Positions 17,030 through 26,005 are shown, counted from the stretch's first letter. The stretch is 64,000 bases of DNA from Pontibacillus sp. HMF3514 (GCF_009858175.1 NZ_CP047393.1:2418001-2482000), one strand, 5' to 3'. Numbers and translations are program-made. Notes: generated by a model from the letters alone, not told the origin.

Positions 17030-17212
17030 CTACTTTTCCTTGTTAATATTTTCAAGTTCTTCCTCAATCTCTTCATTAGGTACTTTTTTATCTTCAATAT
17101 CGAATATATCGATTTTATTTGCTATCTTAGTGATTTTTCTATTGCTATCAATTAAAACTCCCAAACCACCTATAATTAAAATAAGTATTATCATTAATAA
17201 AATTAATACCAT
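17030..17212 (-). CDS. Small single-helix membrane protein
   Basis: 60 residues: a very hydrophobic N-terminal helix (about 2-20) and a charged, acidic C-terminal half (KKVPNEEIEEELENINKEK). AGAGAGGATTAGAAA precedes the ATG. It is the last of a run of four genes between R10 and R9 that have no repeats between them. Function unknown. Confidence 0.55.
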   Translation of the reverse strand: MVLILLMIILILIIGGLGVLIDSNRKITKIANKIDIFDIEDKKVPNEEIEEELENINKEK

Positions 17213-17246
17213 TTTCTAATCCTCTCTATTTCGCTATTCTGGTAAG

Positions 17247-17687
17247 TTAGTTTATTAAAATATCTTCTGACGTGAAATTATCTATAAAGAAATACGACTT
17301 CAAATCTGATTTATAACTTTCTTCAATAGTTCTTGAAAGATGGCGAATATCAATTAATTCATTTCCCTTACTTACATAAACACCTCCAATATATGAACTA
17401 TAATTTTTCTTTTCGCACACTAAAGAAGTTCTTGCATTTTTATCTTGACCAGCTGGCTCTGGTCCCTCTATTTGGGAGTATGGCAAGCTTTCATTATTGC
17501 TGCAATACAATTGAGCCATGTTTTGCAACTCTAATGGTATTTCCGGGTTATTGCTTATATTTTTTAGCTCAACTTCAATAGTATGGTCTTCTATATCAAG
17601 ATATTGGCTGATATTAATTTTAGAAAAATCATTGATGATCACATGAGAAAGATCCTTTGATAGATATAATTCACTGTAGTTTGTCAT
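17247..17687 (-). CDS. Hypothetical protein
   Basis: 146 residues, soluble, with no signal peptide or helix and no family that I recognise. It has a charged N-terminus and the stretch SYIGGVYVSKGNELIDIRHL. It starts 30 bases after the HD-domain gene and ends 34 bases before the 60-residue membrane protein, so it is part of a four-gene unit. The ribosome site upstream (GAAAGAAATATTTAAAAGA) is moderate. Confidence 0.55.
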   Translation of the reverse strand: MTNYSELYLSKDLSHVIINDFSKINISQYLDIEDHTIEVELKNISNNPEIPLELQNMAQLYCSNNESLPYSQIEGPEPAGQDKNARTSLVCEKKNYSSYIGGVYVSKGNELIDIRHLSRTIEESYKSDLKSYFFIDNFTSEDILIN

Positions 17688-17717
17688 TCTTTTAAATATT
17701 TCTTTCAGAAGAATATC

Positions 17718-18407
17718 TTAACCAATTACAAATGGATGGCCAAAACCTTCGTTGTATAGTGCTCTTTTTATCTTTATCATTTGCTCAATTTCCTTTATAC
17801 CTTCTAAACCAATCACTAATTTCCTATCAACGATCTTAAGAGAGTGGATCAAATTATCAAGATTCATTTGGTCAATATTAATAGATGAGTGGTATAAATC
17901 TCTATTCCAAAAGTCCAGCTGATCCACAGATAACGAGCCAAACAAAATCTCTTCAATTATTTGAAATCTCTCTTGTCCATCTAAAATACTAATTACATCA
18001 TCGATTAAGTTAGGAGTTCTTAAGAGAATAGACTTAATTTCTTCATCTTCTTTTATAATTCGTAAAAACCACTCTCCATGATCTTGCCCTGATATTTGTT
18101 GAAAACAATGTGAATAAGGACCATGTCCAATATCATGCAATAATGCAGCAATCATACCAACTCGCATCTCATACTCTGATAATATAAGGTAATTTCTCTT
18201 TACTAAACTATTTACTACTTTTCTAAACATTTCATAAACACCTAAGGAGTGTTCATATCTTGTATGATTTGCATGGGGATGTAAGTAATATGTATTCCCT
18301 TGTTGCTTAATGTTCGCTAGACGCATAAATGCTTTTGTTTTTATTAAATCTTGCATATCTTTATCTAAAATGGATATCTCACGATGAATTGGATCGTCTA
18401 CTTTCAT
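17718..18407 (-). CDS. HD-domain phosphohydrolase, short form
   Basis: 229 residues. The HD metal site is visible as HTRYEHSLGVYE and LLHDIGHGPYSHCF, with a second aspartate in SVDQLDFWNRD. It is the YwfO/dGTPase-like subfamily, which hydrolyses nucleoside triphosphates. Full YwfO proteins are about 430 residues; this one stops after the ARYxMY-like region (KRALYNEGFGHPFVIG), so it is either a naturally short relative or truncated. GGAGGAGACAT gives a strong ribosome site. It lies with a P-loop kinase upstream; the pair could act on nucleotides. Confidence 0.8.
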   Translation of the reverse strand: MKVDDPIHREISILDKDMQDLIKTKAFMRLANIKQQGNTYYLHPHANHTRYEHSLGVYEMFRKVVNSLVKRNYLILSEYEMRVGMIAALLHDIGHGPYSHCFQQISGQDHGEWFLRIIKEDEEIKSILLRTPNLIDDVISILDGQERFQIIEEILFGSLSVDQLDFWNRDLYHSSINIDQMNLDNLIHSLKIVDRKLVIGLEGIKEIEQMIKIKRALYNEGFGHPFVIG

Positions 18408-18461
18408 ATGTCTCCTCCTCAGTAATTTTTTAGTTAGTATATTAAAAAGTTAAACATCGAA

Positions 18462-18998
18462 TTATGAGGTCTTAACTCTCCCTATATAGTCAAGAACTCT
18501 CTCCATGTAACTATCTATTGGATAGGAAGTGTCTATAGCAATATATTCCGTATCTGGTCTTATGCTTTTATTAAAGCCTCTTTTATACCGCTCCCCTTCT
18601 TCTCCTTCAGGTAATGCTGTGTACTGGCATCTCATTGGTTCCCTAGTTCTTAACCTTCTATCAACCTCTTGTATGTCGTTCAGATAACATTCTATATATT
18701 TGTATTCAGCATTATGCCTCATAGCCAACTCTTTTCCTTTTGGAATAATGACATCATAAAAGCATGGGCTATCAAAAATGACATTGAAGCCTTGAGATAG
18801 ATGAAAATCAATTAATGACCAATCAATATTATAGGAAACCTTTCCTGCATATAAGTTATCAGAATCATTAGTTGATTCCATGTAAGCTGACTTAATAATA
18901 TCGTGATCAATTACAACCGCATTTGTTTTTATTCCAATTTCTCTAGCTAAAGTAGATTTTCCACATCCAGGAGACCCTGCCATTTGAAGAAAATACAT
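18462..18998 (-). CDS. P-loop kinase (AAA_33 type)
   Basis: 178 residues. Walker A AGSPGCGKSTLARE is near residue 8, followed by DHDIIKSAYME and FDSPCFYDVIIPKG, and a lid arginine pair in DRRLRTREP. This is the AAA_33/zeta-toxin-like kinase group that phosphorylates small molecules; the substrate is unknown. The ATG at 18998 was chosen because GGAGG lies six bases upstream. It is first in the four-gene unit ahead of the HD protein. Confidence 0.8.
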   Translation of the reverse strand: MYFLQMAGSPGCGKSTLAREIGIKTNAVVIDHDIIKSAYMESTNDSDNLYAGKVSYNIDWSLIDFHLSQGFNVIFDSPCFYDVIIPKGKELAMRHNAEYKYIECYLNDIQEVDRRLRTREPMRCQYTALPEGEEGERYKRGFNKSIRPDTEYIAIDTSYPIDSYMERVLDYIGRVKTS

Positions 18999-19160
18999 CC
19001 CACTACCTCCACACATAAATTTATTACAATTATTTCAAATCATTTAAGTCCGATCAATATAATTTTGAAAATTCTGGTTTGAAGTGAAGTTTTTTAGAAG
19101 TAAGTTATGTTTCCAATTCACTAGTACGTTATATCTCTTATATTTACTCATAATCACTAA

Positions 19161-19245
19161 TAAAAGACACAACCCCATTGTTTCAGGTTTGCGCCACGTT
19201 TCTTGATGACTCGAATTCGAGGTAAATTGCAAATATGCTCTTCTA
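19161..19245 (-). repeat. Cassette repeat R10
   Basis: AAAAGACACAACC...CAGGTTTGCGCCACGTTTC, then GACTCGAATTCGAGGTAAATT and the tail GCAAATATGCTCTTC. The palindrome CTCGAATTCGAG is perfect here. Confidence 0.9.
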
Positions 19246-19268
19246 CGCATCCGATAGTTGAAGAAATT

Positions 19269-20204
19269 TTATTTTGAAAGTTCAGCAACAGCACCACCAA
19301 ATACTTCTTTAAAGGATTTTTGAGCAAATGTAAATGTAAGAAAAGGAAAGTTATTTTTGTTTTTAAGGTGTCCAACATTACCTGAATAGACTTCCGCAGC
19401 ACTTTTGAGCTCAATAGATATCTGTACATTCTCACCTTCAGTTTTTGTGTTAATACGCTTTATAAAATCATTTGGTCTAACATTAACTTTATTAATTTCT
19501 TTTGATAATTGTGTTTGTTTAAATTCCACTACAAAAGTATTGGTCATTTCATTATAAGAAGTCGTTGTAACAGGAATAGTCGTATAGTCTGCATAAAACA
19601 TAGCTTCTTTACTTTTTTGTGGTGTAAATAAGATTTGAAGACCATTCATCGTGAACCTTATGTCAGACACCACTTCATCTGGTTTCCCTCCAAATTCTAA
19701 TGCATTATTAAGTGGGAAATATGTTTTCACATCATGCCTTGCAAAAGGTCCATCTGTTGTGACTCTTATACAATCAAAATAATATGGTAAGACGCGTTTG
19801 GAATTTAATCGATTTGTGCCATCTGCTAAAAATCGAATATGGTCTTTATCTTTAATTTGATAAGACTTTATATTATCAACATTAACAGGGAGACTTTTAC
19901 TTGTTCCCGTCATTAAATCAAAAAATTGATAACTATTTTCACTTTTCACCAGGGCATAAGACGATTCATATTTTGTAACTTCCAAGATGTTATCTTTAAC
20001 CTTCTTCTTCAATTGCTCCATTGTTAAAGGTTTTTTTGCATCATTTGTATGTTGTTTATTTCCTTTTTGTTGTGATTGTCTAGGTGCTTTTGTTGAAACA
20101 GTGCTATCATTGTTATTAGCACTTGTAGCCGTGCCACTTTTCTCAATATTCGTGCATCCTAATAGCAGAAAAACTAATGGACCTATAACTAAGAAACGAA
20201 ACAT
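19269..20204 (-). CDS. Putative lipoprotein
   Basis: 311 residues. The N-terminus FLVIGPLVFLLLGCTN ends in a lipobox (LLGC, cysteine 17), followed by a low-complexity Ser/Thr/Asn/Lys linker to about residue 60 and a mixed alpha/beta extracytoplasmic domain. The C-terminal segment (EGENVQISIELKSAAEVYSG) resembles an AMIN-type cell-wall-binding strand pattern, but this is weak. AGGGAGGAGGAAAACTC is the ribosome site. It is a single-gene cassette between R10 and R11. Confidence 0.75.
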   Translation of the reverse strand: MFRFLVIGPLVFLLLGCTNIEKSGTATSANNNDSTVSTKAPRQSQQKGNKQHTNDAKKPLTMEQLKKKVKDNILEVTKYESSYALVKSENSYQFFDLMTGTSKSLPVNVDNIKSYQIKDKDHIRFLADGTNRLNSKRVLPYYFDCIRVTTDGPFARHDVKTYFPLNNALEFGGKPDEVVSDIRFTMNGLQILFTPQKSKEAMFYADYTTIPVTTTSYNEMTNTFVVEFKQTQLSKEINKVNVRPNDFIKRINTKTEGENVQISIELKSAAEVYSGNVGHLKNKNNFPFLTFTFAQKSFKEVFGGAVAELSK

Positions 20205-20274
20205 GAGTTTTCCTCCTCCCTAAATCTTATTAAACTATATTGCATCGTTCGCTTAAGTACACTTCTTCCCACTC

Positions 20275-20375
20275 TAATTAAAATTTTAACATAAATAACC
20301 AATTAATAAGCTGTAACTATACGATCAATACAAAAGAATGGCACAATCTTATTCCAGGTTTTCTCCCTAATACGG
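20275..20375 (-). repeat. Cassette repeat R11, degenerate
   Basis: The promoter module is intact (TAATTAAAATTTTAACATAA at 20276-20295) and the hairpin region starts normally (GCACAATCTTATTCCAGGTT), but the core is replaced by TTCTCCCTAATACGGAATAAG. This copy has lost the GAATTCGAG half. Confidence 0.7.
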
Positions 20376-20394
20376 AATAAGAGTTTTACCGTTT

Positions 20395-20667
20395 TCACCT
20401 TACTAAAGAAGGCTTAAGTTTTCTTATTAATGGGAGGAACAAAAGTAATAAACACACTATACCTATACTTACACTAAATACTACGAAACCATTAGCGTAT
20501 TGTGGAATGTTTGATTCAGGGACACGTTCAGCCACTGGTAGCCCTAGAAAACTAACTCCAATCCCATCACCGTCGGCATTTGTACCGATAGCTTTCAATT
20601 CTAGTCCCTTTTCATAGGCTAAATACGCACAAACCCCAAGAACAATAACACCAACTGTATTTGGCAT
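20395..20667 (-). CDS. Small two-helix membrane protein
   Basis: 90 residues with an N-terminal helix (about 4-17), a polar loop (NADGDGIGVSFLGLPVAERVP) and a second helix (about 62-82) before a basic tail. I see no convincing ribosome site upstream of the ATG. A rho-independent hairpin lies 40-100 bases upstream, which may limit expression. No family recognised. Confidence 0.5.
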   Translation of the reverse strand: MPNTVGVIVLGVCAYLAYEKGLELKAIGTNADGDGIGVSFLGLPVAERVPESNIPQYANGFVVFSVSIGIVCLLLLFLPLIRKLKPSLVR

Positions 20668-20707
20668 TTAATTTATGTATGAATTGGCAGTATGTTTTTT
20701 GCATATT

Positions 20708-20765
20708 AAAAAAGACCGTAAAATAAGAGTTTTGTATAAAACTATGCATATTTGCCGGTCTGTTT
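20708..20765 (-). terminator. Terminator or attenuator ahead of the 20395-20667 gene
   Basis: On the minus strand AGACCG and CGGTCT pair across a long inner part that contains AGTTTT/AAAACT, followed by T6. It lies between repeat R12 and the gene start, so it is either an extra terminator or a leader attenuator. Confidence 0.65.
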
Positions 20766-20773
20766 ATTTACTG

Positions 20774-20819
20774 TTACTCCAGTTTAGCGCCCGATTCATG
20801 AAGATTTGAATTCAAGATA
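20774..20819 (-). repeat. Cassette repeat R12
   Basis: CTCCAGTTTAGCGCCCGATTC, then GAAGATTTGAATTCAAGATA. The palindrome is the alternative form TTGAATTCAA. It lies only four bases from the stop of the 20824-21222 gene. Confidence 0.85.
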
Positions 20820-20823
20820 TTCG

Positions 20824-21222
20824 TTAATTTATTTCTCCGCCATTCCTCTCAAAAAACTGAACAACTTTTTCAACTGAAGTAGTCTGTAATTCTAATCCAT
20901 TTCTTGATACAACAATATAAAAAGGGTACTCAGATTCATTAAATGCTTCTTTGTACATATTTATTCTATTTGACTTTTCACTACCATGCAGGCTCAACCT
21001 TGACCATTTTTCATACTTTTGTAAATCCCATATCTCACTTGGAAGACTTGATTCTCTTTCGTAAAAGTAGTTTATTGCATAACCATCTTCAACCATATCT
21101 GTATATCTTTCTAATAGTTCTTTTTGAGAATATGAAATTGAATCTTTATAAAGGTTGTTACACCCTGTCAAAATAAATACTGACATGAATAAAAGAAATA
21201 TTTTTTTGATAGAGAATGGCAC
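20824..21222 (-). CDS. Small lipoprotein, paralogue of the one at 27795
   Basis: About 132 residues. Signal KKIFLLFMSVFILTGC with a lipobox cysteine near residue 21, then a small outer domain. The C-terminus (EYPFYIVVSRNGLELQTTSV, then EKVVQFFERNGGEI) closely matches the lipoprotein at 27795-28205. The GTG start overlaps AAGGAGG, so the true initiator may be a few codons further in. Single-gene cassette. Confidence 0.75.
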   Translation of the reverse strand: MPFSIKKIFLLFMSVFILTGCNNLYKDSISYSQKELLERYTDMVEDGYAINYFYERESSLPSEIWDLQKYEKWSRLSLHGSEKSNRINMYKEAFNESEYPFYIVVSRNGLELQTTSVEKVVQFFERNGGEIN

Positions 21223-21300
21223 CTCCTTATAACTACTAACACTGGTTTATTTTAACATATACATCAATGTGGTTAATTTATAGTTTAGATGAAACTCAAA

Positions 21301-21388
21301 TTTAAAGGACGCAACCTTCTTTGTTCCATGTTAGCACCCGATTTCTTAACACTTAAATTCGAGATAAATTACAGATTTGATCTTCACC
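21301..21388 (-). repeat. Cassette repeat R13
   Basis: AAAGGACGCAACC...CCATGTTAGCACCCGATTTC, then CACTTAAATTCGAGATAAATT and the tail ACAGATTTGATCTTCACC. The core differs at AGCACCC and TTAAATTC. Confidence 0.8.
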
Positions 21389-21415
21389 AACCTCCCATTC
21401 ATGCAATAATAAATT

Positions 21416-21904
21416 TTATTTAATGGTGGATCGGTGAAGCATCATTCCTGAATTATATACTACTTCCTTTTCAAAATAATCGTCTTTATATCTAAATACA
21501 GACATATGCAACATGGTACCTTTTTGCTGAAATACAATAGCATTCTGATCTTTCTTTTCATTTACAATATATAACTCAGCCTTTCCTTGTACATGGTCAT
21601 CAAATAAGGTATATTGATTCCCATCATTCTTAACAACTAGTTGCCAAACATGACTATCATCCCAAAGATACTGACTGTCACTCTCTGGATTAGGATGAGG
21701 AGCTGGTGAAACGTTTAAAATAATACGCTCCTTATGACCGTCTCCATCAATATCTTCTTCAACATCCTCTAGTGTTAAAACATCTTCATACACTTTTACA
21801 TCTCCGTTATGAATCTTCGTGATGTCTTTCTCATTCGTGGTAGTTTCTTGTGAGCACCCTGTTATTAATAACAAAATTAAGATAAGACATATAATCTTTT
21901 TCAC
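21416..21904 (-). CDS. Putative lipoprotein with a calcium-loop-like motif
   Basis: 162 residues. Signal KKIICLILILLLITGC ends in a lipobox. The segment VEEDIDGDGHKERIIL has the DxDGDG pattern of FG-GAP or dockerin-type calcium loops. The remainder is beta-rich. The GTG start follows AAGGAGTCTTTCGT. It lies directly above repeat R13. Function unknown. Confidence 0.75.
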   Translation of the reverse strand: MKKIICLILILLLITGCSQETTTNEKDITKIHNGDVKVYEDVLTLEDVEEDIDGDGHKERIILNVSPAPHPNPESDSQYLWDDSHVWQLVVKNDGNQYTLFDDHVQGKAELYIVNEKKDQNAIVFQQKGTMLHMSVFRYKDDYFEKEVVYNSGMMLHRSTIK

Positions 21905-22117
21905 ACGAAAGACTCCTTAATAAGATATTTATTTGCCTCATTAGATATCTCCACTACCTAAACCAAACTTTTGTTTATATTCAGTTAACAGCCTATTAGC
22001 TTGTGCATTTAAATTCAGCTATTCAAATCCAGTGATAAGGCTATTATACAAAAGTTGAACAAATTAAAAGAAGAAGCTGATTACTGATAGAGAACCTATA
22101 TGCGATTTGGATACTAA

Positions 22118-22163
22118 AAAGGTAGAAGACACCAAAATCTAGTAGGTGGGCTTCTACCTTTCT
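22118..22163. terminator. Terminator downstream of the 22222-23596 gene group
   Basis: AAAGGTAGAAG pairs with CTTCTACCTTT, with T-runs on both outer sides. The rest of the gap 21905-22221 shows no gene or repeat core. Confidence 0.8.
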
Positions 22164-22221
22164 GTTTATAAAACTCTTTTACAATGGCATCTACCTTATA
22201 TCGTATCTTTTATATTTAATA

Positions 22222-22722
22222 CTAATTTTTATTTAATGGATGCTTAATCTTTTTGCCTTTAAGATGTTTTTTGTTATCGATTTCCCAAGCATCATTTTTT
22301 AATTTCAATGTATAAACATGGTTAGTTCCATCATTCTTTTTTTCTAAGATAACTGCTTTATTATTCTTTACATATAATATAGGTTTTACATCGCCACGCT
22401 CTTGTTTCTTCATGATCTCTCCTAATGCTGGTGCAATTTTGTTTAGGTCACCTTCTGAGTTATAAACCTCATGGAGATCCTTTTCCTTGTAGCCCTGTAA
22501 ATTTATGTTATGAGTAGCAACTATATCATCTTTTACATCTTTCATGAATTTTTTATTAGCTTTATCTACTTTATCTTTGATTTCTTTTTCTTCTTGGTTA
22601 CTTGGTACTGTAAATGAATGACCTCGCTCATCTTTATTATCTTTTGCTAATGAATCAGTAGCTGAAATTATAGCAAAAGAAACCAAAAGGGCAAAGCACA
22701 AACCTATCATAAACCTTTTCAT
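22222..22722 (-). CDS. Secreted hypothetical protein
   Basis: 166 residues with a signal peptide (FMIGLCFALLVSFAIISA, then SLA) and a lysine-rich mature part that contains a coiled-coil-like stretch (residues 40-65). AAGGAGGTAAATTACTT is the ribosome site. It is the last gene of a three-gene unit with the two related secreted proteins upstream. Function unknown. Confidence 0.7.
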   Translation of the reverse strand: MKRFMIGLCFALLVSFAIISATDSLAKDNKDERGHSFTVPSNQEEKEIKDKVDKANKKFMKDVKDDIVATHNINLQGYKEKDLHEVYNSEGDLNKIAPALGEIMKKQERGDVKPILYVKNNKAVILEKKNDGTNHVYTLKLKNDAWEIDNKKHLKGKKIKHPLNKN

Positions 22723-22741
22723 AAGTAATTTACCTCCTTAA

Positions 22742-23164
22742 TTAATAAGCGGAAACAGTTAGTTTCTTAGAGTCAGTACTGTAACTAGGATTAGAAGAAT
22801 TATCTTCATTTGGGTAGTACTCTGCATAAGCCTCAGAAAATGTTTCCCACTCTGCACTATCATATTCATTAGATGAGCAAGATGTCCAAGTACTACCTGT
22901 ATCATACTGTGTTCTACTATTAGTACATTGAGCTAAATTATTTTGATACAAAGTTACAGTAGCTTCAATTTCCTTAACTTCTGACGAATTAATCTGTTCA
23001 ATAGCATCTGTAAAGCCCGAAACTACTTCATGTGGATCTCCTATAGTTGACGAACTTGACTGGATATCAGCCATAGCTTCAACGAAACCAGTACTTGCAT
23101 TTGTAATTATTGGTATTGATAGCACCATAACACAAATAGTCAATAAGATCATAATTTTCTTCAT
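22742..23164 (-). CDS. Secreted hypothetical protein, paralogue of 23189-23596
   Basis: 140 residues with a signal peptide (KKIMILLTICVMVLSIPIIT, then NAS). The mature N-terminus (GFVEAMADIQSSSSTIGDPH) aligns with the neighbour's (GIVEANSYINTSSSTMGTPH), so the two genes arose by tandem duplication. Two cysteines could form a disulfide. The ATG at 23164 was chosen because AAGGAG lies 8 bases upstream; an in-frame GTG overlaps that site. Confidence 0.7.
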   Translation of the reverse strand: MKKIMILLTICVMVLSIPIITNASTGFVEAMADIQSSSSTIGDPHEVVSGFTDAIEQINSSEVKEIEATVTLYQNNLAQCTNSRTQYDTGSTWTSCSSNEYDSAEWETFSEAYAEYYPNEDNSSNPSYSTDSKKLTVSAY

Positions 23165-23188
23165 CTTAGGTAACTCCTTCACTAGTAA

Positions 23189-23596
23189 CTAGTAATTAGC
23201 TACAGTTTTTCGAGTGGAATCTGTATTAATTGCTTGCGTACCATCTCTGTAATATACCGTTCCAGTAGTGTACACCTCGTATTCACTTTCATCATACTCA
23301 TCAATGGTATCATCTGAAAATGATACGAACTTATCAGTGTCATCTGAAATCCACATGGTCCATCTTTGGTTATCCCTATAACTATCATGTCGAACTTCTA
23401 TTAAATCCACATCGTTGTCAGTTGCTTGAAGTTCTCTGGCTGAACTACTCATTGTTACATCAATATGTGGAGTCCCCATTGTGGATGATGATGTATTGAT
23501 ATAAGAGTTAGCTTCAACTATCCCCATTGCAGCATGCACAAATACTGGCATTGATAGAATTAATAGTAAAGCAGAAAATACAACCTTTTTATACAT
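23189..23596 (-). CDS. Secreted hypothetical protein, first of the paralogous pair
   Basis: 135 residues with a signal peptide (KKVVFSALLLILSMPVFVHA) and an acidic, serine-rich mature part that starts MGIVEANSYINTSSSTMG. It ends 24 bases before the paralogue's start, so the genes are co-transcribed. AAAGGACGTGTTTTT precedes the ATG. Similar tandem secreted proteins can be immunity proteins or surface factors; nothing decides this here. Confidence 0.7.
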   Translation of the reverse strand: MYKKVVFSALLLILSMPVFVHAAMGIVEANSYINTSSSTMGTPHIDVTMSSSARELQATDNDVDLIEVRHDSYRDNQRWTMWISDDTDKFVSFSDDTIDEYDESEYEVYTTGTVYYRDGTQAINTDSTRKTVANY

Positions 23597-23831
23597 AAAA
23601 ACACGTCCTTTAACATTTTTTGTATATTTGTCATTTTAACAAAATATGTTTAATTTTCAAACAATTTTTGTAATTTTTTTAGAATGAAATTATTTAGTTA
23701 TAGAGAGGCGTAAATTTATTAAATAAAGACTCATTTTTATGGTCCTTTTGTACACCCAATTCATAAAAGAGAACCAATTTCCTTTATATGACAATTCCAA
23801 TTTGGTCCTAGTTTAAAATACATTTTAAAGT

Positions 23832-23866
23832 ATTATCTCGAATCCAAGTCTTCAACATAATGGCCC
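23832..23866 (+). repeat. Cassette repeat core R14, inverted
   Basis: The plus strand reads ATTATCTCGAATCCAAGTC then TTCAACATAATGGCCC, the reverse of the usual orientation. It faces the forward copy R15 only 9 bases away. The same inverted form recurs at 41152-41210. The gap 23597-23831 holds only the promoter region of the 23189-23596 gene. Confidence 0.85.
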
Positions 23867-23874
23867 AAAAATAA

Positions 23875-23941
23875 AAAAGAACGCAAACACCTTTATTCCA
23901 GGTTTGCGCCCTATAAATGAATACTCGAATTCGAGATAAAT
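23875..23941 (-). repeat. Cassette repeat R15
   Basis: Hairpin CGCAAAC/GTTTGCG (23882-23888, 23902-23908) with an A-rich left flank, GCCCTATAAATGAA, then ACTCGAATTCGAGATAAATA with a perfect 12-bp palindrome. Confidence 0.9.
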
Positions 23942-23959
23942 ACATTTTCACTTAGCCTA

Positions 23960-24652
23960 TTATTTCGATAGGTTTGTCAATTCAAAAAACTCACGTTCTG
24001 GTTTCATTATTTTTATTCCTTTATTGGATTCCAAATATATTTCTTTATTATTTCCATAATGTACCTTAATTTTTGTATCCCCAAAATCGATGACGCTTGT
24101 TTTTTCTCTATAAGGTATTTCATCTTTTTCCCAATCTATTGCCTTATTTATTAGTGTTTTGACTTCCTCAACTTTGGATTTTTCACCTATTTCTAAACAA
24201 CCTTCTTGATTTAAGTTCTCATAGATACAAATGCTTTTAGGTAAGTCTTCAATCCAAGGAGTTGATTTGTATAAAGGAATCTTATCAAAGATGACCTCTG
24301 TTTCCTCTTCGAATTTATTATATTGTGCTGAAACTTGTAATTCACCTTTAAAATTTTCTTTTTGCCACTTAGTAACAAAATAGTTTTCTTCCAACTGTTT
24401 ATACCTAGGTGTCCAACCATGTTTTTCTAGTTCTTCAACATAATAGTCATATATTTGTTTATGGACTTTCCCACTAATAACATAATCATGTTGTCTTGGT
24501 TTCAACCCTTTAAATAACGGAATATCCTTATGTTGTTCTGGAATAATTGACATTCCTGTATAAGTATCATCAGTGTTTTTTTGATATGCATACCAACCAA
24601 TAATAATTAACACTACAATAAGTCCATATAACAATAAACTTTTTTTATTCAC
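23960..24652 (-). CDS. Membrane-anchored hypothetical protein
   Basis: 230 residues: one N-terminal helix (KSLLLYGLIVVLIIIGWYAY) and a large outer domain. The stretch YYVEELEKHGWTPRY followed by KGELQVSAQY resembles small extracytoplasmic domains that predict protein stability or binding; no named family is certain. GGAGAGGGATGTTAAGT is the ribosome site. Single-gene cassette between R15 and R16. Confidence 0.7.
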   Translation of the reverse strand: MNKKSLLLYGLIVVLIIIGWYAYQKNTDDTYTGMSIIPEQHKDIPLFKGLKPRQHDYVISGKVHKQIYDYYVEELEKHGWTPRYKQLEENYFVTKWQKENFKGELQVSAQYNKFEEETEVIFDKIPLYKSTPWIEDLPKSICIYENLNQEGCLEIGEKSKVEEVKTLINKAIDWEKDEIPYREKTSVIDFGDTKIKVHYGNNKEIYLESNKGIKIMKPEREFFELTNLSK

Positions 24653-24703
24653 TTAACATCCCTCTCCGTCACTATTACACTATATTGCTCGTCACCTTAA
24701 AAT

Positions 24704-24852
24704 CTAATTCGAATTTTAGCACAAATATCCAGTTAATTCCCATAGGATTATATGATTAAAACAAAAATAAAGGACACTACCTTGTTCCAGGTTAGCGCCC
24801 TATTGCTGAATAATTGAATTCGAGATAAATTGCAAATATGACCTTCAACTAA
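24704..24852 (-). repeat. Cassette repeat R16 with promoter module and tail
   Basis: Module CTAATTCGAATTTTAGCACA, hairpin region AAAGGACACTACC...CCAGGTTAGCGCCC, core ATTGAATTCGAGATAAATTG, tail CAAATATGACCTTCAACT. Its last bases are the right target half of the IS110 element that follows. Confidence 0.9.
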
Positions 24853-25182
24853 ACCAGCTAATAGAAGTCAATATTTTTCATTAAAAAACTTCTACATATA
24901 ATGATATACTAAAAATGCTCATGCCAAATAACCTTCCTTTACATAAATGGAAGGTATTGGATTGATTACTTATCTTTGTTGTTTAAGCTAAGTCTAGGAA
25001 ATTCTCTTTTCGTTTTAAAAGGGTATATTAAGGTGGACCCTTTCGTCAAGACACGGAATTTGAATTTTTAAGGTGGGGTAATACTTCTATGACACGAACC
25101 TAGGAGAGTTCTGGGGTTTATTGTATTATTCCACCTTTGATGATTCATGTCTATCATAGATTCTTACGAGAGGAGGACTCTC

Positions 25183-25989
25183 CTAAGATTGGCTAAAAAC
25201 AGTGGCAGGGGGTTGATAGCCTAAAGATTGGTGAGGGCGTTCTTGGTTGTAAAAATGTAAAAAACTATTAATCTCATTGCGGGCTTCTCTCGGGCTCGTA
25301 TAATCTTTTAAATAGACTTCTTCATACTTGACTGTTCGCCAGAGTCGCTCAGTAATAATATTATCAAGGGCTCGCCCTTTCCCATCCATACTGATTTTAA
25401 TATCGTTTTCCTTAAGTAAATCTGTATATTGCGGGCTCGTAAAATGGCTTCCCTGATCGCTGTTTAAAATAATCGGTTGATGATTAGATAGCGCCCTATT
25501 AACAGTTTCTAATACAAAGTCCATTTCAAGTGTTTGATCCAGTTCCCAACTGATTACATACCGAGAATACCAGTCTATGATTGCGACTAAATACATCCAG
25601 TTTTTCTCTAATCGAATATAGGTAATATCAATCCCCCAAACGTGATTGGGGTGCGTGATGGCCAGACCTCTGAGTAAATAAGGATAAATGCGATGCTGCT
25701 GATTCCTTTTACTGAGGTTTGGACCAGGTGAAATACCAGCGATACCCATTTCTCGCATATGACCTTGCACAGTTTTTCGATTAACGAAAATCTTTTCGTT
25801 TTTAAGAAACTCCTTGATTCGCCTGGATCCAAAAAACGGATATTTAGTGTAGATTTCATCAATCTTATGCTTAATCATCAACTCCTCAGGTGAAGGCTCC
25901 ACAGGCTTATAATAAAGACTGGTTCGATTTAAGCTGAGTAATTCTGCTTGCGCTTTAATGGAGAGGTCAGAGCCTTCCCAATCGATCAT
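25183..25989 (-). CDS. IS3-family transposase OrfB, copy 3
   Basis: Identical protein to copies 1 and 2. Confidence 0.95.
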   Translation of the reverse strand: MIDWEGSDLSIKAQAELLSLNRTSLYYKPVEPSPEELMIKHKIDEIYTKYPFFGSRRIKEFLKNEKIFVNRKTVQGHMREMGIAGISPGPNLSKRNQQHRIYPYLLRGLAITHPNHVWGIDITYIRLEKNWMYLVAIIDWYSRYVISWELDQTLEMDFVLETVNRALSNHQPIILNSDQGSHFTSPQYTDLLKENDIKISMDGKGRALDNIITERLWRTVKYEEVYLKDYTSPREARNEINSFLHFYNQERPHQSLGYQPPATVFSQS

Positions 25990-26005
25990 GGAGACTCGTT
26001 CAGCT

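Noticed and set aside
17247-18407. Frameshift joining the HD gene and the next gene
   Set aside because: The downstream protein does not resemble the C-terminal half of YwfO, and it has its own start region.
19044-19435. Two open frames over repeat R10
   Set aside because: They overlap the repeat and the lipoprotein gene in other frames and have no ribosome site.
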